64,000 nt of DNA from Bidens hawaiensis (Eukaryota > Streptophyta > Magnoliopsida > Asterales > Asteraceae). The stretch spans positions 62,001-126,000 of the forward strand of contig JAIQDT010004244.1 of NCBI GenBank assembly GCA_021521415.1, in the 5' to 3' direction. The notes under the pieces were generated by a model. It was not told the origin of the DNA, made no database searches, and worked only from the letters and a program-made list of their open reading frames with translations. Positions 1 to 10,184 of the stretch are shown piece after piece (within the stretch, counting starts at the first letter, position 1; each line of letters opens with the position of its first letter). The translations under genes were made by a program, and so were the position numbers.

Positions 1-302
1 CCGGGGCACCTCATCGTCGGAGTCCGTGGCATACCTTTTCAGCCCGGCGGCTCGTATCTCCTCGGAGGGCACTGCAGCCAGCTCCTCCATCTCCTCAAGG
101 TCGTCGTTGTCATAGGTTACCTTGTCGTCCTCATCGAGCCTGATTACCTCGGTAGGCTCGTCATCGGAGATCTCTATAGGATCATCAGGAATTGGAAACA
201 ACGTCGCTCATATGGACACTGCTGCTATCAGTGTTAGAGTCAGAGCCGGAGTCGGAGTCAGTGATGGCTAGGCCATGATATGGATCATTGTTCGGAAGGC
301 CA
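1..302 (-). pseudogene. N-terminal gag fragment of a minus-strand gypsy element (RT-E), frameshifted, cut by the window edge
   Basis: Read on the minus strand, this stretch encodes an acidic, Ser/Asp-rich peptide (runs such as DSDSGSDSNTDSSS and later PIPDDPIEISDDE) of the kind found at the start of the Gag polyprotein of long-LTR plant gypsy elements. Gag forms the cytoplasmic particle that packages element RNA. The first frame ends at two successive stop codons near position 190-200 and the reading continues in another frame to the window edge, so there is a frameshift. The primer-binding site and LTR lie just upstream in the right order (539-550 and 554-4101), which is the main reason for the call. 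No start codon is assigned: codons in the first frame are open back to a stop near 315, and a gag intron is possible. Confidence 0.6.
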
Positions 303-538
303 TCGCTGAAAGGATTAAGGTTTAATTAGTGATAATATCGCTTTATGTTTTTTCCTATCCCTTATTTTGGTCATTCCCATACTAGACCATTAATTGCGAT
401 AAAGGTGTCGTGAAGACACGTGCACTCTCGTGTAATGCAAGTTTTGAAAACATGTCATGCATGAAAAACGTTTTTACGAGGGAATCTAAGGGGTTATAGT
501 CTAGACTCATGGTTGAATCCTAGTTCGCTATAACCTTG

Positions 539-550
539 GCTCTGATACCA
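539..550 (-). promoter_or_regulatory. Primer-binding site of RT-E (initiator Met-tRNA type)
   Basis: On the minus strand this reads TGGTATCAGAGC, the complement of the 3' end of plant initiator Met-tRNA, where minus-strand cDNA synthesis is primed. It sits three bases after the LTR end (554). Bases 303-538 between it and the gag fragment are leader with no other recognisable content. Confidence 0.85.
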
Positions 551-2960
551 GTCTGTCACAACCCCGGTCCATAGGCGGTTTCAACCGGTGTGCGACTCAT
601 GAAAGGTTTTTCGAGAGCGCGGTTAAGCAAACAACTATATGATAAAAATACATGAGGATTTCATTCATGATATAAGTTTTACAAAATACCAATAATAAAG
701 TTTACATGTAACTTATTGAGATTTCACAGTTATGTCCCGCCGAAGGGGGAATAAAACCATGAAAACTCCAAAATATAAAATCCTCATACATGAAATTTTC
801 ATAGTTAAACATAAAATCGTAGTGAGACACCGTGACCTCTCCACGTGGCTAAATACCTGAAAGACACGTAAAATAATTTAATCAGTATAAACTGAGTGAG
901 TTCACAAGTTTTGTGACTCGATAAATGCTTTCTAATATAATTCTCATAACGTCATGAATGCAATATCCATGACTTGCAGTGTAACGTGAATACATGAGTT
1001 CGTAACCATTCCTTGACTATATATATACACCATAAAGCCCCACATAACATCCCACGAGTCCACGAGGGAATAAATAAATCGGAAAACTAAGCACCCCGTC
1101 TTATAAAGTGGCGCGACCACTTACGAGTGGGTTGGTCAGACCAGTAGTACTACCCGTAGAGTTCCTCGGCTATAGTTGCCTATAGTTTATGGTTACAATA
1201 TATACCGGGGACTTTATGTACCATGAGCGCGCCAAATATCTCATGTACACGCACATTGTAAATCAAGATATACACCATGATAAAACATATTTAAACACGT
1301 GTCCCTCGCCCCGAAAACAGTTTAAAACATACTGAAAATAGTGAAAATAGGGGCTGTGAGACTCACCTTAAATCGAGGAATAATGTTCCGTTATACTTGG
1401 TGAGTTTCCTGTATTATATCGTATACGTACATTCTTCAGTACATAATACTTATACCACTATTAATACTTAGCCCGATACATACTTATGAGGTGGCGGTAT
1501 ATATGTATTTTTATACCTTAGCGATATGGACGTTAGACAACGTCTTATACTTGTTATATATATGCCCGTTATATTCTCTTTATATATATATATCCTTCGA
1601 GCATTAGGGAATGCTCGATACAAATTATTAGTCGGTAATCATGACGTTCGTGACATGCTTTGGCCTAATAGGTTTTGGAGCTCTCATCGTTAGTCCCCAG
1701 GTAGGTAACGGGCCCATCTATGATATATTCAGTTACCAGCCTAGACAGGACGTCCCGACTACCACGGCACCTCCACCCTTCCAGTTACTCGCAATGTCCA
1801 TCACAAAAACCCGTATTTTATATTTATTGCACATATATAGGAATATATGTGTATGACTTGTATACTTATTTTGTTATGTATATATTATAAGTATTATTAA
1901 TATCCTTTTTAAATCTTATAAGCATATATTATATATATCTTACTAGTACTCATATTTTATCATTATTATTATTATTATTACTATTATTATTACTATTATT
2001 ATTTTTACTTTTATGACGAACCCGATACGGTTTTTAATACGTTAGTTATATCCTTTGTAAAGTTTAACATAACCAAAATTCCATTTTTACATTTAGATCA
2101 TCTTGTTTATTTATAAATGGGTTTTACTACTGAAGATCATTTTTACCTTAACCTTCCTTAAACACCCCTTTAAATCCTTTATATCTTTTACTTAACATGA
2201 TTTATCCTTACTTATATGTCACACTTCAAGTTTATATTCATGATTTATCACCTCATTAAATATATGTATCTTAGGCTTAATCCATGTTTTTCTATTAAAC
2301 ATAATATGATTTTATTACCTTGGAAATGTCGGTTTTTCGAGACGTTCTTGAGCGTGTTTAGGCTCTTGGATGATGGTCTTGTAGTGTAGGCTCTAGAATA
2401 TGTTTATTAAACATGAACACAAGTGTTAAAATCAAAGGAAACGAGTGTGTGTTGGCTGGACAGAAAAGAACCATTTTCCAGCAAGTATTTTATGAAGAAC
2501 AATTAGACTTTTAGGCTTACCAAGTGCTGAAATTAAGCCGGAAATGGATATTCGAAAGATGGTTCGTGATCCTTACGAGTTTCCTTGGATTTCTAAACAA
2601 GAATCACCGAAAAATACCAAGTAGTTTGTGAGATATGAACAAAAGAAGAGAGGTGGGTACTGCTGGAAAATGCAGTTTCCCAGCAGTGACCTTCGAAGGT
2701 TCAAAGCTTCTTACCGAGTTTTCCGGGCAGAGATCCGTTCAAGGCTTTCCACTACGGTTTAAGGATTTCTTCTAGCTTTCCAACGATATATAGGGTTCAG
2801 AGGGTTCAGGGCAGAATTATAGAGAAATTGGGTTGCAAAGAGGCGGTTGCTTGGTGTTGCGCTGCTGCTGTTCTTCAGCCATGAAAAGAGAGAAATTTGG
2901 AGTGTGTTTAAGGGTTTGTATGAGTTTGTGTGTGGTGTTTTTCATCAAAATAATTGGTCT

Positions 2961-2969
2961 TATTTATAG
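2961..2969 (-). promoter_or_regulatory. TATA box of the RT-E LTR
   Basis: Minus-strand CTATAAATA, in the LTR position where the U3 promoter is expected; the downstream side (lower coordinates) leads toward the primer-binding site and gag. Confidence 0.5.
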
Positions 2970-3246
2970 GCAAACCCAAGGGAACACATCCCTTGATTTG
3001 GGGGATCCAAAAGATTACAATCCCTTGATTTAAGGGTGTCAAATCTTACACCATAAGGTGAAATAGTTGGTCAAAGCATGGTTTTTATTGTTGTTTATTT
3101 GATGGAATGGGGGTAGGCGGCCATAGGGAATGGTTAGGAAGATTTTGCTTGATCTTGTAGTACTTTCAATATTGTGCCCATACCTTGGTAGGTAAAAGAT
3201 AAGATCTTCCAGAAGCATAGACTGGCTCATTTTGGGCGGTATTCCC

Positions 3247-3448
3247 TTCCCGCAGGTCTTCCCGCAGGGTCTTCCCGCAGGTCTTCCCGCAGGGTCTTCC
3301 CGCAGGGTCTTCCCGCAGGGTCTGAGCACAGGGCTTCCCGCAGGTCTTCCCGCAGGGTCTGAGCACAGGGTCTTTTAGCACAGGGTCTTTGAGCACTGGG
3401 TCTTTGAGCACTTTGAGCACAGGGTCTTTGAGCACAGGGTCTTTGAAA
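3247..3448. repeat. Degenerate 13-15 bp tandem array inside the LTR
   Basis: About 14 copies of two related words, GGGTCTTCCCGCA and GGGTCTTTGAGCACA, stand head to tail in the U3 part of the LTR. Repeated Pro-Cys-Gly-Lys-Thr-like peptides in the reverse frames are by-products of this array, not proteins. Confidence 0.85.
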
Positions 3449-4101
3449 AGGATTTTTGGTTTTTAGGGTTTTTCGCAAGGATTCTTCCCACGGGTTTCCC
3501 AATGTCACGCAGAGTTTTTCCACTCTTCTGTTTGAACTTTGGGTATATTATAGATGATATGGAACCCGTATTTATTTTGGTTCCCGGTATGATGTATATT
3601 TAAATTTAACCCGGAGTTATATTTGGTTAAATAGTGCTCCATATTGTAATCCTTTATGGATTGTTTAAATTATTAACTTCATATTATTTTTGACTAGTAT
3701 ACCTTTAATTCCTTCATAGTTTCATATCTTGGTCGTCTCACTGTATAATGTATCATTGATTTGGCCGGTTCGGCGACTATATTCCATTATTTAAACGTTT
3801 ATGGCGTTTTGGTCCTAATTAGAGTATTAGAACATTACTGGGCATGGTCTTACCATTACCCCTTATATTGGATCATAGGTATATATTTAGCTTGATATGT
3901 TTGTCACCTCTGACTATTACTGGGCTGTCTTTATCATATAGTCGTTCTCATCGGCACTTTATACAATCCTATAGGCATTACGACTGTTCTCGTTCACATT
4001 TCAAGTATACTATGGTTTATACGTCATATAACTTATATAATCAACACATAATTTAAATCAAGTATATAGATTAGAGTGTGAAATAATTACCGGGTGTCAC
4101 A

Positions 4102-4425
4102 GATTGTAAGGCCAATATTCTATATTGTTTTTAGGATTGTGTATGTCGTTTTAGTTTGCTTTTAGTCGGTGTAGTACGTACTCGGTACGTTTATTTTGTA
4201 AGTATTGGAGAAATGGGGACCCTATAAATGGGTCACTTACCTATTTCTCCAAACAACTCCAACTATTTCATAATACAAGAAATAAAGTTTCTCTCTCTAT
4301 CTCCGCGTTTTCTCTCTTTTACTTTAACAAACTAAGATCCGAGATTCGAGTGTCGTTGGTGATTTCCGCTAACCAACAACACGGATTGATCCGAGTCAAG
4401 TTGTGAGATCCATTTAGAGGACCTA
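4102..4425 (+). promoter_or_regulatory. Promoter-like segment, possible old LTR remnant
   Basis: A TATA box (CTATAAAT at 4222-4229) is followed by a CT-rich leader-like stretch (about 4288-4320). This looks like an LTR or gene promoter plus 5' UTR on the plus strand. No open frame of useful length follows, and no primer-binding site is visible, so I cannot say which. Confidence 0.3.
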
Positions 4426-4612
4426 CAGTGCATATGTGCATTACTGCATTAGTGTTGTATAACGTATATGCGATAGTGTGTATTGCATACAATTGTTGGT
4501 GTTGTATTTGCGTGTATTCTGTAGTGTATATTGTATAATGCAATTGTGTTGTATTATATGCAACAAAACACTATTGTATATTTGCGATACACATTAGTGC
4601 ACATATGCACTA
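4426..4612. repeat. Small palindromic element
   Basis: The outer ends are inverted copies (GTGCATATGTGCA on the left, TGCACATATGCAC on the right), with further inverted similarity inward. The interior is TG/TA-rich. It may be a tiny MITE; no coding capacity. The following 4613-4790 is AT-rich with a TA/GT microsatellite at about 4761-4789 and nothing else recognised. Confidence 0.4.
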
Positions 4613-4790
4613 CATCGAGCGTTTTTTTTAGGATCAATATTATCTTATTAGAAAGATGAAAGAAAAAAATCACAAAATATTTGTTTAAAAAAAGTTAAAA
4701 TAATTTTGTATTAGTTCTCTAGTTTACTCATTTAGAGGAGTTCTCTCTAGATCCCACCCCTATATATATGTGTGTGTGTGTGTGTGTATA

Positions 4791-5080
4791 GGGAAAGTAT
4801 AAAATGAAAACCCACTTGAGTTGTGAAAACCCTATGTAACATCATTTTTTTACACATGTAATATATATTGTAACATTTAATACAAAACATCGAAACTAAA
4901 AATAATTGTTTTGCTATTTTTTAACATTTTTTTACTAATTTTTTATATGTTTTTAGGACAGAGAAAAAGTTATATTTATATTTACATTTTTTATTAACTT
5001 TAATTGTGGATCACAAGTTTCAAACTTTAATTAAAAACATGTGATTGAGAATGGGTTTCTAGAGTTTTCACAACTTAAGT
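4791..5080. mobile_element. MITE-like element between GT microsatellites
   Basis: The terminal inverted repeats match over about 20-25 bp (left around 4806-4830, CACTTGAGTTGTGAAAAC; right around 5063-5080 read in reverse, ACTTAAGTTGTGAAAAC). The element is about 290 bp and flanked by (TG)n runs on both sides. No coding sequence. Superfamily not assigned. Confidence 0.5.
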
Positions 5081-5115
5081 GTGTGTGTGTGTGTGTGAGA
5101 GAGAGAAAACTTTTT

Positions 5116-5743
5116 GAGAATTGAGAACCATTTTGGACAACAAAAAAAATCCAAAAATAAAAAAATCATAAAAAAACACATAAGTAAAAAAACTAAAAAA
5201 ACCAAAGTCCTTATTTATCATCCCGGTTTCTAAAAAAAAGAAAAACGTAAAAAAAAAATTCTCGGTTTAGCTAAATTGCACATATATGTACACACATGTT
5301 TTTTTCTTATACACATATGTATAATTTAAGGTAAATGATAATGTACATATGTGTACATTACGTAACTAGAGATTAAATTAAAGTATACATATGTGTATAG
5401 GTATAATATGAATTAAAAAAAATCTGTTTTTTTATTATACATATATGTATAATATGTACACACATGTTTTTTCCTATACACATATGTATAATTAAAGGCA
5501 AATGATAATCTACATATGTGTACATTACGTAACTAGATATTAAATGAAAGTACACTTACGTGTATATATATAATACGAATTAAAAAGAAAAAAAATTCGA
5601 TTTTTTTAATGAAACCGGAATAAAATATAAGAATTTTGGCTTTTTACTTTTTTAAAATTTTCGTTTTTTTTTGTTTTATAATTTTTTAAATATTTTTTAG
5701 AGGTTTTTTTAATGGTCCAAAATGGTTCTCAAAGTTCTCAATT
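5116..5743. mobile_element. Fold-back element with long inverted arms
   Basis: Left arm begins ATTGAGAACCATTTTGGAC and continues for about 130 bp to a CCCGGTTTC motif; the right arm, read in reverse, repeats the same outer 20 bp, the same A/T-rich body and the GGTTTC motif. The whole 630 bp can fold on itself. The centre holds a 168 bp direct repeat. No coding capacity; a non-autonomous DNA transposon is likely. Confidence 0.6.
5287..5590. repeat. Two tandem copies of a 168 bp unit
   Basis: TGTACACACATGTTTTTT at 5287 recurs at 5455, and the following sequence (including TACATATGTGTACATTACG) repeats with it. The unit is rich in TACATATGTA-type palindromes and lies in the loop of the fold-back element. 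Confidence 0.75.
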
Positions 5744-5904
5744 TGTTAATGGTTTTCATAGGATCCTTACCCTATATATTTATAATATAAATGAAAACCA
5801 TAAAATTCTGCGTGTCGCGATATGGTCGCTCCCCCCTTTTATGGAAGCCACCAGATTGCTTGATTTTTAAATGGAGACCTCTTATTGATTTAACCTAAAT
5901 TAAT

Positions 5905-6616
5905 GGGTATGGGTCTTACCAAAACCAGATAGCTCTTAAACGGGTTATAACATCTCATTAAATTAAAAATAAATCTTACAAATTATTTGATATGAAAATC
6001 CTATAAAATAGGGATATACTAAAATTTAATATACAATTTAAAAAGAGAAAGATATTATTTATAATTAATAAACAATTTTATAGTAAAAAACATAAGTGGG
6101 TCATGGGTCATCAACTCCATATAGCTTTTAAATGGGTTATAACATATAATTTATTTATGAAACTCTTTCATCATTAAACCCTAAGTATATTATTCACTTT
6201 CTTACAATAATGAAAATTAAAATCCAAAAAATAAGTATTAAAAAACGAAAAATGTAAAACAACCATTTCCTCAAGTCATCAGATTCACGGGTAAATGTCT
6301 CATCAAACTCAGATAACTCTTAAACGAGTTATAACATCTCATTATATTAAAAATTAATCTTATCAAATATTTGATATGAAAATCCTATAAAATAGGGATA
6401 TACTAAAAATTAATATCTTATTTTATTTAAAAAAAGATATTATTTATAATTAAGAAACAATTTTATAATAAAGAAAATAAACAAGTAATGGGTATCACCA
6501 AACTCAGATAGCTTTTAAACCGGATTATAACATATCACTTATTTGTGAAACAATTTTATCATCAAACCTCAAATATATTAATTATTAACTTTCTTACATT
6601 AAATAAAATTAAAATC
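5905..6616. repeat. Diverged tandem duplication, about 385 bp period
   Basis: The segment starting AGATAGCTCTTAAACGGG at 5927 recurs at 6311 with the same downstream landmarks (GATATGAAAATCCTATAAAA and AGGGATATACTAAAA). A half-unit motif (ATAGCTTTTAAA...GGTTATAACATAT) occurs at about 6118 and 6503. A reverse-oriented relative lies at about 52267-52360. The region 5744-5904 has no further recognised content. Confidence 0.7.
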
Positions 6617-6620
6617 ACTA

Positions 6621-6802
6621 TACATATGTGTAACGGACGTTTAAAGTTGTGTAATCACTATACATAGTTATTCTTTCTCCTACTTTGACTTTTTTGTCAG
6701 ATTTAATCTCAACCATATATTCCAATCAATTTAATTAAATATGTGGCCTAGATTGGAGTTCTTAAGTTCTTAAAACTTAACATGGTTCTCAAAAGATCCC
6801 TC

Positions 6803-6849
<47 letters not shown>

Positions 6850-6934
6850 TTTTGCTAGATATATGTTGATGGATATTTGTATTTTTTTCAATCATCTCCT
6901 CGATGTTGACCAAGGTGTCCATTGTTTTCATAAA
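6621..6934. repeat. Direct duplication, copy 1 (pairs with 8962-9259)
   Basis: From ACATATGTGTAACGGACG through a TA microsatellite to CCATTGTTTTCATAAA this is nearly identical to 8962-9259. It contains the right end of the MITE seen in full at 8803-9146, a (TA)n run and about 90 bp beyond it. Copy 1 has a longer TA run than copy 2. Confidence 0.85.
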
Positions 6935-6940
6935 ATCCAA

Positions 6941-6948
<8 letters not shown>

Positions 6949-6993
<45 letters not shown>
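6949..6993. repeat. TA microsatellite
   Basis: About 45 bp of pure (TA)n immediately before the left end of the 6995-8732 element. Confidence 0.9.
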
Positions 6994-6998
<5 letters not shown>

Positions 6999-7630
6999 GG
7001 AGTTATAATAAGAAGTGGAGTGTGTCTAAGAAGTGTAAGAAGTAATCTGGTGCGTTAGATTTGATGATCTGATGGTCTAGATGGAAAGTATGGTTTTTAG
7101 ACGATGTGTTTTTTTTTTTAATTTTTGTTTTATAACACTCTAAGGGCATATTCGTCCAGTGTGTTATATTATATATGGTAACAAAATTAAATTACAACAC
7201 CAAAAACCCATCGTAATCTATATTATAGTGTGTTTTAAAACACGACACCAAATATTAATACATATTTTTAACACAACATTAAGAACACCAAGAACAAAAA
7301 CACACTTATATATATACCCGTAAAAACACACACACACACACACTCTCTCTCTCTCTCTCCCTCCCATCAAACCCACCACCATTGTCACCACCCACCTCCA
7401 CATCACCAACCGCCACCGACCTCCGGCAACCATCATCACCGGGGTATTCACCGCCAATCACCACTACCACCGCCACCACGTAAGTAACACACTGAATCTT
7501 TAACAAGTGTTCGAACCTTTCTGAAGAATGTAGAAAATGAATTATCCCAAATGAGTTTGTAGTTACCAGCAGAGATTGTGCAGAAGTTACCCTGCAAATA
7601 AATTCAACATTTGAGTGTCTGAATTCCATC

Positions 7631-7730
7631 TCAATGTTTCCAAAAAATAAATTGAAACATACAATAAATAAATTACTTACTCAATGTTTCCAAAAAAATA
7701 AATTGAAACATACAATAAATAAATTACTTA
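7631..7730. repeat. 50 bp tandem duplication
   Basis: TCAATGTTTCCAAAAAATAA at 7631 recurs at 7681 with the next 30 bp nearly unchanged (one base longer A run). Confidence 0.9.
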
Positions 7731-7824
7731 CTTGGTCTGAAGCATACCTCCTGTAAGGCAAGATTTGCTATGCAACACGTAATACACATAAAAACCAAAT
7801 AAAAAACTGATATAGAAAATACAA

Positions 7825-8133
7825 TTAAAGTTTTGATACATTCATAACAGAACTTACTGGTTTTCGTCCCGAAGAAAATACAATTAACATATTATAACAC
7901 ATAACGTCCTTCATCACTCCTCTCTCGGACATTTCATCGAACACCTGGCGTGCACGACCCGTCTCACCGTTCTTCACCAACCAATTAATCAAAGTCCCAT
8001 AAGTAAACTTATCCAGTAGCATCCCTTTCCGAAACATCCAATCCACCGTCTCCTTCGCCCACACAAACTCCTTCCGTTTACACAAACCCTTAATCATAAC
8101 ATTATACGTTTCCAAATTCGGAACAACACCCAT
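7825..8133 (-). pseudogene. Captured pentatricopeptide-repeat (PPR) gene fragment
   Basis: Residues 1-85 of this 102-codon frame form about two and a half P-type PPR motifs: one starts at ETYNVMIKGLCKR, the next 35 residues later at FTYGTLINWLVKNG, and a third begins at CYNMLI before the similarity stops (about 7879). PPR proteins bind single-stranded RNA in mitochondria or plastids, but normally have ten or more repeats plus a targeting peptide, all missing here. The 35-residue spacing and the TYN/LI signature positions are intact. The first Met is only the first in frame; PPR-like residues continue upstream of it. It lies inside the 6995-8732 element, so I read it as a transposon-captured fragment rather than a gene. 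Confidence 0.75.
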
Positions 8134-8734
8134 TTTTCTAAAGCTTCTAAAATTGATGTAGGTAACCGTTCTTCTTGATGGTACCGCCTTGCTGTGCTTA
8201 GGTTATTGATGCTCCGGCATCGGCCTTTGACTGAAAACTGATGCTCTTCATCGGACATGGCTAAAAGTGATGCGACTTTTGCACGAAGAAAGTGATTAGG
8301 AGTAGCGGTTGTTGGTGCCGGAGTGGCTTGGTTGCGGTGGCAGTTGTTGGGTGGTGGTTGCTGGTGCCGGAGCGGCTTGGTGGCAGGTGGCGGTGGGCTT
8401 GTTGAACGAAGGTGGTGGCTGTTCATAGATGGTTTCAACAAAATTGAAAGAGGATTGAAGTTAGGGTTTTTTTTATTTTGATTTGAAAAGAGTTTATGGA
8501 TCTTATTTGAAGAGAGCTCATGGATATCAAAGAGTGATGATACACTGGATAATTAAATTACTTACCAATTTCCTAAAAGTATGATCTCTATTAATAAATA
8601 AATTAATTTCTAAATTAAAAAAAAATCATTCTTGACCATCCTACTCCAATGTGTTAGTTTTCATCCAATGGTTAATGTTATTTCCTACACTTCTTAGGAA
8701 AAATCTACTTCTTATTATAATTTTGCTCTCTCTA

Positions 8735-8790
8735 TATATATATATAACGAATAGTAAAACAACCCCCGTTATACGGGGGATAAAATCTAA
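8735..8790 (+). other. GC-rich hairpin with CTAA-type end, Helitron-terminus-like
   Basis: CCCCCG-TTATA-CGGGGG (8763-8779) is a perfect 6 bp stem, followed after seven bases by CTAA then T. The same motif context (ACGAATA...CAACCCCCGT.ATACGG) occurs in reverse at about 52164-52210. It may mark the end of a Helitron, but no partner terminus is assigned. Confidence 0.4.
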
Positions 8791-8802
8791 TATATATATA
8801 TA

Positions 8803-9142
8803 AGGGAGATTTCAAATGAGAACCCCTTTTGAGTTTTAAGAACCCGAAAGAACTCAGTGTAACAAAATTTTTTTTCGAATTTTTTTTACACATACGTAAT
8901 ATATGTAGGTTACATATACGTAAAAAAGTTACAGAATTTTTTAGGCACCGAGTCTACTTATTACATATGTGTAACGGACGTTTAAAGTTTTGTAATCACT
9001 ATACATAGTTATTCTTTCTCCTACTTTGACTTTTTTGTCAGATTTAATCTCAACCATATATTCCAATCAATTTAATTAAATATGTGGCCTAGATTGGAGT
9101 TCTTAAGTTCTTAAAACTTAACATGGTTCTCAAAAATCCCTC

Positions 9143-9146
<4 letters not shown>
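8803..9146. mobile_element. MITE, about 345 bp
   Basis: Terminal inverted repeats: left GGGAGAT..CAAATGAGAACC...GAGTTTTAAGAAC, right (reverse) GGGAGGGATTTTTGAGAACC...AAGTTTTAAGAAC. TA microsatellites flank both sides. A copy truncated at its left end is at 6621-6809. Confidence 0.6.
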
Positions 9147-9177
<31 letters not shown>

Positions 9178-9259
9178 TTTTGCTAGATACATGATGGATA
9201 TTTGTATTTTTTTCAATCATCTCCTCGATGTTGACCAAGGTGTCCATTGTTTTCATAAA
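8962..9259. repeat. Direct duplication, copy 2 (pairs with 6621-6934)
   Basis: Matches 6621-6934 from ACATATGTGTAACGG to TTTTCATAAA. The two copies are in the same orientation and bracket the gene-fragment element at 6995-8732. Confidence 0.85.
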
Positions 9260-9299
9260 TTTTTACTCATGCCGTCGGTATTTGATGCATTGCAATTTG

Positions 9300-9598
9300 T
9301 TTCTTTTTTTGGAACGACTAACTAAGTAACGCCGGGTACTCCGTACGTGGCCCCCATTGGATAAAGGTAGCCCGAGCCGGCCACGAGTCCGGACAGACGA
9401 AGCCCCAAGCGGTCCACCTATTGAGGGATTCCCCAGATAAAATCTGACCCCCACGCCCGCCAAACGGCAGGACAGCGAAGAGCCGGTAAAACCGGGTGAG
9501 ATAAGGACTCGAACCCTGGCAAGCCAGGGTCATCCCTCATATCTCCCATATAAATTGGTGATAGTGAGGTTTTAACCCCCTATTTCTCACTAGTAAAG
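9300..9598 (-). mobile_element. SINE-like retroelement, family 1, copy 1
   Basis: On the minus strand the unit starts at TTTACTAGTGAGA (9598), has a Pol III B-box-like GGGTTCGAGTCC (9505-9516) and ends in an A-rich tail (T run at about 9300-9307 on the plus strand). A second copy in the same orientation is at 50362-50662 with the same ends, which fixes both boundaries. An A-box-like TAGTGAGA stands at the 5' end, though the A-B spacing is longer than in a tRNA. I do not see a clear target duplication. Much higher GC than its surroundings. Confidence 0.6.
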
Positions 9599-10184
9599 TG
9601 AGTGCTCTACCATTAGTATTGGGTTTAATTATATATTAATGAAATCGTTGAATTTGTTTTCTTAATTTTAAACTCTCACTAACAAAAAAAAATAATAATA
9701 AGTGAACAGTAGGGACTAAATACTCAAGGACTGATATTTCAATCTCAAATACGTAGTATCCGGGACTATTTTCAACTACGTAGTATTATGGACTATATTT
9801 CGCATCATATTTTGGCGACTAATAATCAGTCGCTAATATACACATACCTTGTTTAAGACTAAATTTCAGTCACAAATATGTGTGCACCATATAACGTTTT
9901 GAAGTGAAAGTTATTAGCGACTAAATTTCAGTCCCATAGACATTTCCCTGTAATGATTAATGGTGCAAATGTATATGTGACGGATATTCAGTCTTTGTTA
10001 CGAACATAACATATTCGAGACCGAAAATCATTTCTTGATATTCCCAAAATGGTTCAAATCAACTACTAATATCCACTCCTAAATGCATTTGTATATGCAA
10101 AGATCAAGTATTGATTTCACATTCTGAGTGGGATGGTGGGGCAAACCTCATTGAGGATGATGAGTTCAAATTAGGGGGGGGGGT
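9599..10184. other. Non-coding stretch with CACTA-like terminal remnant, leading into the Cassandra LTR
   Basis: At about 9790-9960 there are repeated GCGACTAA/AGTCGCTAA-type words in both orientations and a reverse-strand CATTACAGGGAAATG, which resembles a CACTA transposon end with its sub-terminal repeats. Bases 10160-10184 are purine-rich (ending in a ten-base G run) and look like the polypurine tract of the element whose LTR follows. No open frame of interest. Confidence 0.3.

Larger units (their letters stand above)
554..4101 (-). repeat. 5' LTR of gypsy element RT-E (about 3.5 kb)
   Basis: The block starts and ends with TGTCACA (minus strand TGTGACA...TGTGACA), has canonical TG...CA termini, and abuts a Met-tRNA primer-binding site. 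It therefore reads as the 5' LTR of an element transcribed leftward. It holds a TATA box on the minus strand (2961-2969), a GC-rich tandem array (3247-3448) and AT-rich microsatellite (around 1960-2003). No convincing coding region is present; small open frames here are chance or come from the tandem array. The partner LTR is outside the window, so target duplication and age cannot be tested. The length is large but within the range of Tekay-like LTRs. Confidence 0.75.
6995..8732. mobile_element. Inverted-repeat element carrying gene fragments
   Basis: The ends are imperfect inverted repeats: left has GTTATAATAAGAAGT then AAGAAGTGTAAGAAGTAA; right, read in reverse, has ATTATAATAAGAAGT then AAGAAGTGTAGGAAATAA. 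TA-rich DNA flanks both ends. The 1.7 kb body has no transposase but contains a pentatricopeptide-repeat fragment (7879-8133, minus), other exon-like open stretches on the minus strand (about 7480-7629 and 8150-8440, the latter Pro/Thr-rich) and a 50 bp tandem duplication. This is the layout of a Pack-type or Helitron-like capture element; the superfamily is uncertain because no clear target duplication can be told from the TA-rich flanks. Confidence 0.6.

Noticed and set aside
3039..3523. Overlapping minus-strand frames with Pro-Cys-Gly-Lys-Thr repeats
   Set aside because: Produced by the 13-15 bp tandem array in the LTR; present in all three phases, as a repeat would give.
7218..7457. A protein-coding frame with Val-Cys repeats
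   Set aside because: It comes from CA/CT microsatellites and CCACCAC-type low complexity at 7326-7480.
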